From: Cryptomeria japonica
Taxonomy: Eukaryota; Streptophyta; Pinopsida; Cupressales; Cupressaceae
Reading direction: 5' to 3'
Length of the DNA stretch: 64,000 nucleotides
Assembly: GCF_030272615.1 (NCBI RefSeq)
Contig: NC_081415.1
Coordinates: forward strand, 106,653,796 to 106,717,795
Shown: positions 44,958 to 56,499 of the stretch, one piece after another
Layout: every line of letters starts with the position of its first letter
How positions within the stretch are numbered: the first letter of the stretch is position 1
Notes under the pieces: model-generated
Database searches by the model: none
What the model saw: the letters and a program-made list of their open reading frames with translations, nothing else
What the model was told of the DNA's origin: nothing
Translations under genes and position numbers: made by a program

Positions 44958-45486
44958 TATTTGACTCTTTTTAGAAACTTCTAGCAACCAATTTGGTTAG
45001 GGTTGTTTAGTTGTTTTTTAATCTCAGTCGTTGATTGAGAATTAATCTCGGCCATTGGTTTTCCAACGAGAGTAGTATATAAGGGGTTCAGGGGGCATTT
45101 GGAAAACAATAAATTGTGTGGAGAAACTTGTAGTGTTAGCAAGTAGTCTTGCAATGTTAGTAAGGGCGCAGTGATAGCGTTGGGATAATAGAGGGGTGGA
45201 ATCTCAGCAGGAGAAATTGGGAGGTCGTCGAAGCTCTACCAGTAACAGGCAAGCAGTATTTGTATCTCTTAATTTGTTGTAGCTAATATATATTCCTCAT
45301 CTGCAGTACTGGTTTTCCCTTCGGGGTTTTTCCAGGGACAATTGTCCGAAAATATTGTGTTCATTGTGTAGCGCATTTTTATGAATTTGTAAAATTGCAA
45401 TTGTATTATTTTCCAATATTTATTGCTCAGATAATCTATTAAAAATAGGAAGATAATAATCAAATAACTGTAATAGATTTTTCACA
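44958..45486 (+). repeat. Copia-type LTR, right part
   Basis: Starts with the second 47-bp repeat copy (44958-45004), then U3 with cgttgattgagaattaatc at 45029 (also at 44937), a TATA box, and R-U5 with ggttttcccttcggggtttt, typical of copia LTRs. It ends ttttcaca, followed by cgccc. Confidence 0.78.
45076..45082 (+). promoter_or_regulatory. TATA box of copia-type LTR
   Basis: tatataa followed by ggggttc in the expected U3 position. Confidence 0.55.
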
Positions 45487-46618
45487 CGCCCTTCTCAACC
45501 CTCTTAATCTTTACCATAAGCGATTTCCCCACCGACTGGGCCAAATCCATACCCTGCAAGTCCATACAATTTAGTACAACATTTTAAACAAATTTTAAAC
45601 AACGCGTGGCATTTGATTTCCCAAACATGACGTAACGATACCTCAATCTCCTTTGCGGTAGCAAGCAATTTGTCGTCTACAAGAAACCAAAATTTGGATT
45701 TTCCCACCTCAGGCTTTCCTTTCACTGAGTAAACAGTTTCTGGCTGGAATTATATGCTCTGCAGCTTATTGTTAACACTCTTTTCTCCAAAGTTGTACTC
45801 CGAAAACGTCAGGTGTGCAATCTCGCGAGTGAAACTTCCGTCGTCACCTCCAAATTTCTGATATCATTCCAAATCAACTTTCTATTAGTTATCATATATT
45901 AAGAAGAGCAGAGAGAAAGAGCAGAAAGCAGAGGAGAATGTTGGGGGATTACCTCGCAATACCAGACACCGGTGTGTGCAAACTGACTGGGAACAGCAAT
46001 GTCACCAATACTCAGGTCGTTGGGTTTCGCACTGGCTGCTCTTCCATTGTGAATTACTGCCCTTACACTGAAGTGAGTGAGTAGCAACTGTGTCGTCTGG
46101 GCTGCATTAACCTGTGCCATAATCACTTACCTTCAGTCTAACTAGACTAATCTTAGTACTATTTGGCTAAAGAAAACACATGTATTAGTCTTTTTACTGA
46201 TCCAGTTCCGGTCATGGCCAGAATAGTCCTGCACCCTTCAACTTCTCCCACATAGAACCTTCGACCTGTAGCACACAGTACCAGTTAATATAACTCTACC
46301 CGATTTTAAACTAGAAAAAGAGAAATATTGTCTTAATCCTCAGCCAGATTAAAATTAATAAAATAGGAGAAAGAGAGAAGAATGGAGTTTGTAACAACCA
46401 GAGATATCCAAAGAAGGCAGGTCCTCGTCAGGGTGGAACCATCCCTGATCCAGAACTACTTTGAGTTCTGCCTCGCTGGAAACCAACAGACCATAATGCT
46501 TCCCCTTCGCATTGATAAGCTTGATCTTTACGGCCACTTCTTCTGCAATTTCAGCATGAGAGAGTAATGGAATTGCAGTCAACAAAAACAGAAAAAATGC
46601 AGGGCTGTGGAAAGCCAT
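45487..46618 (-). pseudogene. Bark-storage-protein/nucleoside phosphorylase-like pseudogene, exons 1-5
   Basis: Minus-strand exons with GT-AG junctions that keep phase: 46618-46399, 46265-46198, 46111-45953, 45857-45642 and 45553-45487. Exon 1 opens MAFHSPAFFLFLLTAIPLLS, a signal peptide suggesting secretion or vacuolar storage. Exon 2 has MTGTGS, and exon 3 VNAAQTTQLLLTHFSV and LSIGDIAVPSQFAHTGVW. Exon 4 has FWFLVDDKLLATAKEIE; exon 5 GMDLAQSVGKSL. Order and content follow poplar bark storage and wound-inducible proteins of the PNP_UDP superfamily. Changes: GRAAS replaces the GIAG-like phosphate loop, exon 4 has a TAA (near 45750), and exon 5 is cut by a copia LTR. Not functional as it stands. 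Confidence 0.85.
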
Positions 46619-48240
46619 CGCAAGCTAACTCAAATGAAATTGAGATCCGCTTCTTGTGTGTTTTGAATCGCACTACCCTTATGTCAAATGTATAATGTAG
46701 GACGCCGATTAGCTTCCACTTTAAGATTAAAAAACAGATTTGACGTCTAATTCACACTTTAATATTATGATCATAATTTTTAGTTTAAATCAAATTAAGA
46801 AAATAAAAAATCAGAGAAAATTAATAAATTAAAAAAGTGAAGATCTATATAATGAGACAGAAATAAACACATTGAGGGTAAAACGAGATAACTAGTTGTT
46901 TAATGACTTGAAAACTTGCTGCACGCACTCTTGCGGTGTCTGCTCTGTTCTCGCACTAACCATACAAATTTATAGAAAGGAAAGAATTTAGAACCATTGC
47001 TTTCATTTAACAGATGACAAGAATTGTTTTAGAATGAAATAAAACACAACAAAAACATTGAAAAACAAATAGAACTCGTTGAAACCATGGCAAGTGACTT
47101 ACCTGAAGGTCAAAAATGGCAGAGTTTGGAAGGAAAAAATTGACGAGACCCTACCATAGGAGAGGAAGTATGCCTAGTCCTTGGTGGTCAAGGACAACTA
47201 TATGAATAGACAAATTAGATTTCTTTCATCTGCAGCTTTATTTTACCCTTCTGTGATTATTTTTTAAATAAAATAGAATCTACTATATTCGTAGACTCTG
47301 CAATGGTTGTGGGATGGGCACAAATGAGTTTTGACAGGCATACAAAATGTGGAACAAAGACCAGGCATTGAAAATACTCACACCTCTAGAAAATATCCTG
47401 TCGCAGATTCGTAGACTGCAAGAAATGGACAGAAATATCTTTTGTGAAGAAAAAAACAACGTTAAACTTACATGTAAATGCAATTGGCTCTCCCCTTAGA
47501 CGTGTATGCCGATCTCCCAGCATTAACAGGGCTCGTCAACGCTTAGATAGAATCCATGCAAAATGTGGAAGCATGGGAAGGGCACGTCGATCGTCTACCA
47601 TGCAAAATGAGGAGGCACGGCTGAGGCACGTGGTTTTCTAAACAAAGAATTGATGTGAAAGATTAATGATTCCATACTGAAGAAAAATTCGAATCGAACT
47701 TATTTGCAGGTAATCACCTAAAAAGAGAAAGTGATTACAAAGTTCTGCTAAAACTCTACTAAATTTATTCAATGAACATCAAATATATTTATCATGCTTT
47801 CTTGTTAAATGGACATCATAGATAGTGATTGTTTGCCTTCCACAAACGATAAGCCCAAAATTGCATTATTAAACTGTTAGATTGACATAAATGAACAATT
47901 GCATCTTGGTGTGTAATGAATATGTCAAAGAGGTGTGGACATTCAATTGAAAAAAACTGGTCTATTTTTTGTATATAGTTGTTTAGTACATGATATTTTG
48001 GTAGGTCATTTAGCAAATGATGTTGTTTATGTAACAAATATGAGTATGGAAAAGTGATAGCTTTAAACCAACTATGCATCCACTAACATGGATCCAAACA
48101 CGACTAAGCTTTCCTCATTTTGTTGAAATGGTTATTGAGTATGTTATAATTAGATGTATTTACATTTGAATTATAATTATTACTATAATATATTATGTTT
48201 TATATAATATACATTATTAAATAAAAATATCACATAATAT
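46619..48240. other. Upstream flank, no gene seen
   Basis: Upstream of the pseudogene. Short open frames at 47283-47641 show no recognisable domain. 48120-48240 is AT-rich. Confidence 0.5.
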
Positions 48241-48249
48241 AATTAATAT

Positions 48250-49930
48250 AGAGAGAGAGAAGGGATAAATGGGACATAAAGTGAGGAAGAGAGATGGAGA
48301 AAAAGAGATAATGAGAGAGGTGGAGGGCCCAAAATGTAGAGGGGGATAGAAAGAGACTAACAATTAAAGTGGCATGTTTGTGGCTTCACATTTTATATGC
48401 ATCTCTACTAGGGTAGTTGTTGTGATATATGCCATAACCTATTCTAAAGCTCCCATTTTGGCACACGTAAGGATCAAGCAATAAAAGTGTTTAGTGATTG
48501 TCTATACATACATTTTGATTACATTTTCTTAAAATTTTGTAAGGACTTTTCAACAAATCCATTTTATGCAGTTTTTGTAATTGTAGCAATCCATGAGAGA
48601 ACATAGATAGAGGGCAATACAAAGAGATAGAGAGGGATAGGGAAAGAGATAGAGAAATAGGTAGAAAGATAGGGAGATAGAGATAGAGAAAGATATGGAT
48701 AGAAAGAGATAAAGATAGGAGTAAGATAGAAATAGAAAGATAGAGTACAAGAGAGGGGAGAGAAATAGAGAGAGGGGGGAGAGGATAAGGAGAGGGATGG
48801 GGAGATAAAGATATAGAGATATTGATATAAAGAGATAAAGAGATGAGTAAGAAGGAGATATAGAGTAGGAGAGATGGAGCGGATAAGACAGAGAGGTAGA
48901 GATAATGAATTATATAGAGAGGGAAGGGAGAGACAAGGTGATGGAGATAAAAGGGGCAAGAGTGAGACAAGTGTGATAAAGACATGTAATAGAGAGAGGT
49001 ATATATAGAGAGAGACAGAGGTATAGATGGAGATAGAGGGGGAAAGAGTGAGAGGGAAATGTGGTAAAGACAAGTAATCGAAACAGGCATAGAGAAACAA
49101 AGATAGAGACAAACCAAATATATAGATAGAGAAAGAGAAAGATATAGAGATTGAGATATAGATAGAGATAAGAAGGGAGAAATAGGGATTATTTGAGAGG
49201 GAGATATAGAGAAGGGCGTATGTGCATATAAATAGACAAAGAGATAGGGAGAGAAATAGACGAGAGAGAATAAGTAGAGAGATATAGAAAGAGGGAGTGA
49301 TCAGGAGATATGAAGAGAAGGAGAGGAATAGAGATAAAAGGAGGGATAGATGGGGATAGAAAGGAGAGATGGAGAGATAGATATAACTTGGAAATATGAA
49401 AGGGATTGGAGAGAGGAGACAGATGGAAGGAGAGAGGGAGAATGAGAAATAGAGATAGACAGAGGGAAACAATGAGGGATGGGGAGATGGAGGGATGGGG
49501 AGATGGAGAGATAGAAAGATAAAGATATAGGAAGTGATATATGGAGGCTGGGAGAGGAATATATATAGAGATAGTAGGAGAGATGTGGGGAGAGATGGAG
49601 TGAATAAGGGAGGGAGTGATAGAGAGAGAGATGGGGATCAAGATCAAGAGAAAGTGTGATATAAAGGAGGTGATATATAAAATTAATAGATAGAGGGGGA
49701 GGAGAGATAGAGATATGGAGAGAGAAACATAGAGTGTGTGTGAGAGAGTGATTGGGAGAGAGAAATAGAGATAGAGATAGGGAGGGAGGGAGTGTGTGAG
49801 AGAGAGTAATGAGAGACCTCAAGATGGAGATAGATGAAGAGAGATGTATATATATAAATAAATAAAGAGGGGTGGAGAGAAATAAAGAGAGGATAGAGAA
49901 GTAGAGAGACATAAAAATAGGGAGTGATAG

Positions 49931-49975
<45 letters not shown>
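48250..49975 (-). repeat. Polypurine (GA-rich) tract
   Basis: About 1.4 kb of plus-strand gagata/gagagg units in two blocks (48250-48360 and 48590-49975), ending in a pure (ga) run at 49935-49970. The minus-strand frames of up to 302 codons are only Ser, Leu, Ile, Tyr and Pro and are repeat artefacts. Confidence 0.92.
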
Positions 49976-50210
49976 TTAGAATCAATTGAAGTAGCACACT
50001 TATTCAATATTATTTTAAAAAATAAATTTAGTAATCTACATTATATAATATATAACAATAATATTATTTAATTTGTATAGTTTTATATAAATATTGCATA
50101 TTTTATATTATAAAATACAATGCAAAATAATAAATAAATATAAGTATAATATTATTCTAATATAAATTTACATTATTTAAAAATAATATATATAATATAG
50201 AATTAATCAC

Positions 50211-50228
50211 ATATAATTAATTAAAGTT
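50211..50228. repeat. LINE B target-site duplication, left
   Basis: atataattaattaaagtt, identical to 58188-58205. Confidence 0.85.
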
Positions 50229-50474
50229 TTTGAATATGGGAAAACAGGTTTTGATGGGCCCCTAAAACCCAATATAGTCAGAAGATCAAAAGATAAACAT
50301 TACAGTGCAGCTAAACAAAAATACAATAAACAAAGGAAAGACAGTTGGTGAACAAAATGCCAGCAAACAAGAGAACGTTGATTATAGACCAAAAAAGACT
50401 GACAGAGGCCCAGGCTTAGGTTAATTTCTGAAGCATTTCCACCGCTTCCAGCTCCATCTATTCCATATTTTCCA

Positions 50475-52130
50475 CTACCCGCTTAATATCCTTGATTTGC
50501 TTACTGTGTCTTTTTGCATCCTTTTAGTGCTTGCTCTCGTTCTTCTCCCAAGCCTTGTGTCCTTATCATCTCGGGTGTCATCCTCAACATCAATAATGCC
50601 CTCTGGGATCTTATCCCCTTGGTAGTTCTCCAGCTTGCAGATAAGGGATTTCATATTGGCCGAGGTAGCCTTCAAAATTTGTGGCTATGCTCACCTATTT
50701 TTTTGAGCGTGTGCTCAACTCCATCAAGTCTCTTATCATTGGCACCTACTCTATTTTCCAAGCTAAGAAAGCTATTGCAGTTAGCGTTGATAATCTCCTC
50801 AATGTTACCAATCCCTTTGGTGAGCTCACTAAGATAGTCAAGGAGGGAATTGAACTTTCCCGAGCCTAAAGCTTGTAAAGTCTCGATTTTCCCTGCTTCC
50901 TAGGCTTGCTTGGTTTTAATGCCTTCAATTTCTTTATGCATCTATATGAGCACCTGTTTGAAGCTTTCCATACTGTTATTGATGCAGAGATCAATATCCA
51001 AGTGATGATCTTCCTAGTTCTTATCACTAGTATTATCAAGATTAATTTCAAGGCCAACCTCCCTATCCTGAGAGCTTTGAGCTTCTTTCATTGTCGTATC
51101 CTCCCCCATCAAGCCCTTCTAATTTAAAACAGTCTTGAGAGGTGACCGGTCCTTGGTGCCCACAAGGGTTTGGACCTCCTCACTTCCAGTGTCCATGTCA
51201 TTGTCAGTCCCATACTCCTCCTCATACTAGCTATCGTCCTCTCCTCTCTGCTTATTTTTGGCAACCCTTTGTTTTGTTTCCCCTTCTCTATTTTATTATT
51301 TATTTTGCTTGACCCAACAATTTGGGGGTTGTCCTCTATCTCTGCTTCCGTATCATAGCCTTCACCTTCCTCCCCATCAAAGTCATCGAAATCCTCATCT
51401 AATTTGGAAATCTTAGCTATATTCAATTGGACAGTCATGTTCTTGATGTGATTATATAGAATCACCATCAAACCTTCGTGCATTGCAGGGTTCATACTGG
51501 GGTTGGAAATTGCATCCTTGATCCCCACATTAAGGGCACAGAAAAGATAATAGGGAAAGAAATTTTATCTTTATACCTAAAATGATTAAGTAAAACAAAA
51601 TGGTAGCTGTAAACCCAAGTGTATCTATCATTAAGCGTGATAAACTCTATAATAGCAAAAAAAACCCTTCACCAAATTAACTTAATTACCTTCAGCGAAA
51701 AGTAGGTTTGGTTGCCCTTCACCAGTCTAGCCCTTTCCTCCTCATTCTTTGGAAATTTCTTCATGGCAGCGTCTGAAATCTTTCTATCCCTATAAAACTT
51801 GATGCCCTCCATCGGAAAACCCGTTGTCTTCGCAATCATAGTTTCGGTCACCTTGACCTTCCTGTTTCCAATGGTTAATGTCCCTTCATTCCAGCCCTTC
51901 TTGAAGATTCTCGTGATTTTGGGTCGTTTATCCTACATATTTTCCATGAAATCTATCATCTTGGTGGCTTGAAGGATTTCCCGGACCTATGAACAACTCT
52001 TCCATTTCTCAATGGTGGTAGCCTCTGTTCTCTTTCATTTTCCACACATGATCCTATTGATATCAATAATTTGTAGCTCCCACTTGATTCCTTTCTTCAC
52101 AGCAAACTCTCTATGATGACCAGTTCAAAT
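50475..52130 (-). pseudogene. Family X copy 2, inside LINE B (unidentified protein)
   Basis: Minus-strand segments in order: RIFKKGWNEGTLTIGNRKV and TETMIAKTTGFPMEGIKFYR (51930-51790), EEERARLVKGNQTYFSLK, FITLNDRYTWVYSYHFVLLN with SFPYYLFCALN (about 51640-51535), IKDAISNPSMNPAMHEGLM (51528-51470), an acidic stretch DEDFDDFDGEEGEG, then helical, possibly coiled-coil sequence (51120-50680) and a basic end (RRTRASTKRMQK). The N-terminal half matches family X copy 1 at 34809. I do not know the family. Four to six disruptions are visible. It sits directly after RNase H and may be a third LINE ORF or a captured host gene. Confidence 0.65.
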
Positions 52131-52467
52131 TATATAGGAGTTTCTGATGTTATTGTTGAAGAGGGATAAAAATGCCCATAAAGCATGTGAAGTTAACCTA
52201 CAATGATTGTTGTACCTCCTTCTCGGGAGCCTACAGAACTAGCGCCTACTGCCACGACATCTCCTTACACTTTGGGAAATGATATCAAATATGTCCTTGC
52301 TTACCATGCAATCTTTCATAGATTAAGATATCATGTGCCGCGCACGGTAGCTCCCCTTCGCCATTCCAGGTAATAATTATCTCACTTCGTACCGCCACAT
52401 TGGCAGCCCAGTCAGCACTCCAGTTATCCTCTCTATAGACATGTGTGATGTGGCTTCTTTTAAACCC

Positions 52468-52833
52468 CTAAAGTAGCTCTTTGGCTGACTCAATGATGTT
52501 CTTGATAGCCCACGAAGGTTGATGATTACCAACAAGGCAGTTAATAATATTTTTAGAGTCGCCTTCCAACCAAAGCATTTTGACCCTTAAATTAGAGGCT
52601 AGTTTAATAGATTGAAGTGCACCCATAGCTTCCGCCATATGATTGGTTTGAATTCCTAAGGGATAGGCCACCGCTCCAGTGCAAAAGCTAGCCCCATTTT
52701 GGATGACACCACCGCAACTAGTCGAACCTAGATTTCCTTTTGTCGCCCTGTCAAAGTTGGCCTTGAACCACTCATTGGGGGGGAAGGACCAGCAACACAA
52801 ACTTCTATTGATTTGGTTGATGTTAGATCCCAA
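52468..52833 (-). pseudogene. LINE B RNase H domain
   Basis: 121 open codons: FPPNEWFKANFDRATKGNLG carries the first Asp (usually NFDGA), CGGVIQNG follows, then Glu in MAEAMGALQSIKLA and Asp in LWLEGDSKNII. This is the RVT_3-type RNase H found at the end of plant L1 ORF2. Three catalytic acids are in place. The domain is separated by frameshifts from the zf-RVT region. Confidence 0.88.
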
Positions 52834-53091
52834 AGAGGCTGGGATATTTCATATTTTGAGAACATCAAAGTCCTCCTTAGTGCTAGAACAATGCACTCCC
52901 ATGGCCATCACATTCTCAACACAGTTATTTTTTATCTTGACCCAAACCACTTTAGAGGTGTTAATATCATCCCAGAATATTCTATTATTTCTCTCTTTCC
53001 ATATCCCCCAGAGGGTATGGGCAAAAGAGAACTTCCAAAGATTTCTTATGGTGATGTTATTGGTGGAATAATGCCAGCTTTTGAAACAATC

Positions 53092-53547
53092 CTACATCTC
53101 CTCCTGGAAAACCCAATTTAGCCTGCACATTTGCAAAAACATCCACCAAATAGGAGTGGTATAAAGACAGTGTAAAAAAATGTGGTTCACAGATTCCTCA
53201 TTATTATGACAAAGGTAGCAAAAGTTATGGAAACAAAATCCCCTCTTTCTTAAATTGTCAGTAGTAAGAATCTTGTTTTGCAAGAGCATCCACAAAAAGA
53301 TATTGATTTTGGGAGTCAACCCTAGATACCAAGCCTTGGCCCAGCACGGAATAGGATCTTGGGATTGAACCAGTAAAAGGACAACAAAAGAGACCAAATA
53401 AGTTCCTGACGAAGTCCCACACCACACCATATCATCTTCCCTTTTATAATTTAAGACGGCATGGTTGATCATTATGTTTACCTGCTTGAGTTTGGGATCA
53501 ATAAGTCTGAGGTCCACCCACTTTTGATCTTTCCAATAATCAACCAC
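53092..53547 (-). pseudogene. LINE B zf-RVT region
   Basis: 151 open codons with WCGTSSGTYLV, AKAWYLGLTPKINIFLW and LLQNKILTTDNLRKRGF, then CYLCHNNEESVNHIFLHC, the zinc-binding CxxC...H...HC cluster of the plant LINE zf-RVT domain between RT and RNase H. Confidence 0.88.
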
Positions 53548-53966
53548 TTTGGTACCTATCTTCTCCTTTCAATTTTGGATCAGTGTATGAGAAGCTATCT
53601 TATTAAGAGGGGCTCCTCCAATCCAAGCATCATCCCAAAATTTGACCTTCCTGCCATCACCAATGGCCCAGACATTGTCGAGACTAGCAATACCTCTAGC
53701 CTGTATAACACTATTCCAAATGAATGAACCACTTGGTATCTGATCTACGACTAGGAAATCCTCTATGGTGGGAGATTGATTAAGTACTTAGCCTTTCAGA
53801 TATCATTACATTCTCCTTTTCCCTGATAAGCTCTGCAAATTTGTTTGACTAGGATAGTTATGTTCAAAGTTATGATATTCCTAAGACCCAAGCCCCCCTT
53901 CTTTTTGGGTTTACAAACATTTTCCCAAGCTATGACAGTCATTTTCTTCTTCTCCCCCACCCTTGA

Positions 53967-55460
53967 TCACGGGAAGGCTTTCTGGATTTTCTCAATGGCA
54001 TCAAAAAATTTGCCAGGGATTTGAAAAAGGCTTAGAGCATACATTGGAAGACTCTGGAGGGAAGATTTTAAGAGTTGGATTTTTCCAACTTGACTAAGAA
54101 GGGTCCCTTTCCAACCAGCCAACTTTCTGTTGAATTTATCAACAAGACTATTCGAGAACAACTCCAAGGGTTTCAATCCCAAAGGGAGGCCAAGGTAGAC
54201 AATAGGAGGCTTACCAATTTGGCAACCAAGGATTTGAGCGATTTTGATTTGTCTATCTACAAGGGTATTGAAGAAGAAAATACAGCTTTTCTCCAAATTG
54301 ATGGTTTGACCCATTGCCTTACAATAAGTGTTGAGAAGGTTCTTCAAATTGGAAGCTTCTTTGATAGTGGATGATCCCATTAAAATGGTATCATCAATAA
54401 ATTATTGACAAGTGCAAGCTCTAAAACCAGAAGAGGGAAAAATACCATAGAGGAGCCCCACAGAAATAGAGTTGCTAATAAATCTACCTAGATAGTCAGC
54501 CAAGATGATGAAGAGTATGGGGGATATAGGATCCCCCTGCCTGATACCCCTTGAAGTTTTGAAGAAATTGGAAGGCACCCCATTAACAATGACAGAAAAA
54601 GAAGGGGTCGAGATGAGCTGGTCAATCAACTTAATGAATCTCACTCCAAATACAAAGGCACCCAACACCTTACCCAAGAAACTCCAGTCACACGGTCATA
54701 GGCTTTAGACAAATCTAGCTTCATTAGAAATCCTTGTTTTTTTCGAATCCACCAGTGAATGAATGTTTTTATGGATAGCAATGATGGATTCAAGGATTTG
54801 TTTGCCAAGAACAAAACCACTCTATTGGGGTGAAATGATCAAAGGAAGAATCCTTAACAACCTGCTAGTAATCACCTTAGAGATTATTTTATAAAAAGAG
54901 TTGCATAAGCTTATCAGTCGGAACTTATCCGTAGAATCTTCTCTTGGGCATTTGGGTATTAAAATGAGGAAGGTAGCATTAAGTTCCTTTTAGATTATTC
55001 TAGCCCCAAAGAAATCCTGCACACCTTTAACAACATCAACTTTGAGGATGTCCCAGAAGGTTTGAAAGAAGAATAAAGGAAAACCATCTGGGCCAGGGGC
55101 TTTGTTCCTGTCAAAAGAAAAGACAACTGTTTTGACTTCCTCCTCAGAAGGGATGGCCACCAAGGCCTTGTTCTGATCCTCGCTTATAGTAGAAGGGCTA
55201 TTGTCAAGGATGGCATTTTGAGATTGACCATCCAGACCAAAGTCCACCAAAAGAAGAGAAGCAAAGAAGTTCCTGGCTTCCTTCCTCATCTCGGTTCCCC
55301 CAATTTTTAGCTTCAAGATTATGTTAGAAGCCTTGTGTTTGATCATGGTCATATGGAAGAATCTAGTATTTTTGTCCCCTCCTTTAAGCCATAGGGATCT
55401 AGATCTTTGTTTCCAGAATTCTTCCTCTCTTCTGATAATCTTGTGGTACTTCACCAGCAC
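53967..55460 (-). pseudogene. LINE B reverse transcriptase
   Basis: Three frame segments. 55460-54990 has LWLKGGDKNTRFFH and NKAPGPDGFPLFFFQ; 54677-54402 has RGIRQGDPISPILFIILADY; 54380-53967 has LKNLLNTYCKAMGQTINLEK, VYLGLPLGLK and RKLAGWKGTLLSQVGK. Between them KLDLSKAYDRV (near 54710) keeps the catalytic Asp, and FIDDTILMG (near 54390) keeps both Asp of the FADD box, just after a TAA. Less decayed in its catalytic residues than LINE A, but frameshifted. Confidence 0.87.
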
Positions 55461-56447
55461 TTCATTTTCCTCATTGATTGAAACTTCATTGTATCTGCTA
55501 GTTTGGATCTTATCCTACATTTCCTTGAGTTCTAGCTAAGTTTTAGTTTTGGCAGCAAACAAATCTCCAAAAATCTCCTTATTTGATTTTTTAATATTGT
55601 CCTTCACATTTCTTAATTTTTTGGCAATTCTATACATAGTAGTACCTTGACATCAATAGACCACCACATCTCAATGACCTGCACCAGGTTAGGATGATCT
55701 GGCCACATCCTTTCAAATCTACATGGGAAAGTTCTTTTAACAATGGTGTTATCAGTAGTAAAAATCATAGAGAAATGATCAGAACCTATTCTAGAGATAG
55801 CTGAGAGGGAGCATTAATGGTTAAACCACTCATTAGAAATGAGGGCCCTATCAAGTCTAACTTAAATGAGATCATCTCCCGTCCTTTTGTTTGACCAGGT
55901 AAACTTGGCTCCCTGGAGCTCAATATCATGCAGGCCTTGATTATTGATAAAAGTTCAGAAGATCCATTCTACTGTCCAGCTAAGAGGGAATACCTCCAAA
56001 CTTTTCATTGTCTTGGAGGGGGGTGTTGAAATCCCCCATAACAATCCATGTATCATCCTTGTAGAGGACCTTAATAGCCTCCAGCTTTTTCCATAATTTT
56101 CTTCTACCAAATCTATTATTAGGGGCATAAATATTGGTAAGCATTAAAGAGGTACCATCCCCAATGTGATGAAACTTGATAAACGCCAGATTGCTATCCT
56201 ACATGACCAGCTCCCCAGAAACCCGCTTAAGGTTCGAAACAAAAGCTATGCCCCCAGAAGCACCATCAGAGTTTCCACCACAAACTTCCCCATTCTTAAA
56301 AAGCTTAATCTTTTCAACTTTCTCTTTAATCATTTTAGTTTCTTGGATAATAACAATGTCCGGTTTATGTTCTCTAACTAAATTTCTAAGAACATCCTGT
56401 TTATGTGGGCTATTCAGTCCACATATATTCCATGAAATTATTTTCAT
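55461..56447 (-). pseudogene. LINE B ORF2 AP endonuclease domain
   Basis: Starts at the ATG at 56447 with MKIISWNICGLNSPHKQDVL (catalytic Asn), then DIVIIQETKM (Glu). A stop follows at about 56199; the frame continues with LTNIYAPNNRFGRRKLW and WIVMGDFNTPL (Asp and Asn, near 56035). Several stops and shifts lie between 55990 and 55640, where the SDH motif should be. The final linker reaches RT at 55460. Confidence 0.83.
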
Positions 56448-56499
56448 TTTCTAACTAGGGAACATACCTCATGGATGGTCATTTGAGTACCATGTGCTA

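Noticed and set aside
47283-47641. Overlapping short frames upstream of the phosphorylase pseudogene
   Set aside because: No recognisable domain, splice structure or homology to other parts of the window.
48491-50007. Minus-strand open frames of up to 302 codons
   Set aside because: They consist of Ser, Leu, Ile, Tyr and Pro only and follow the GA repeat; no domain or start context.
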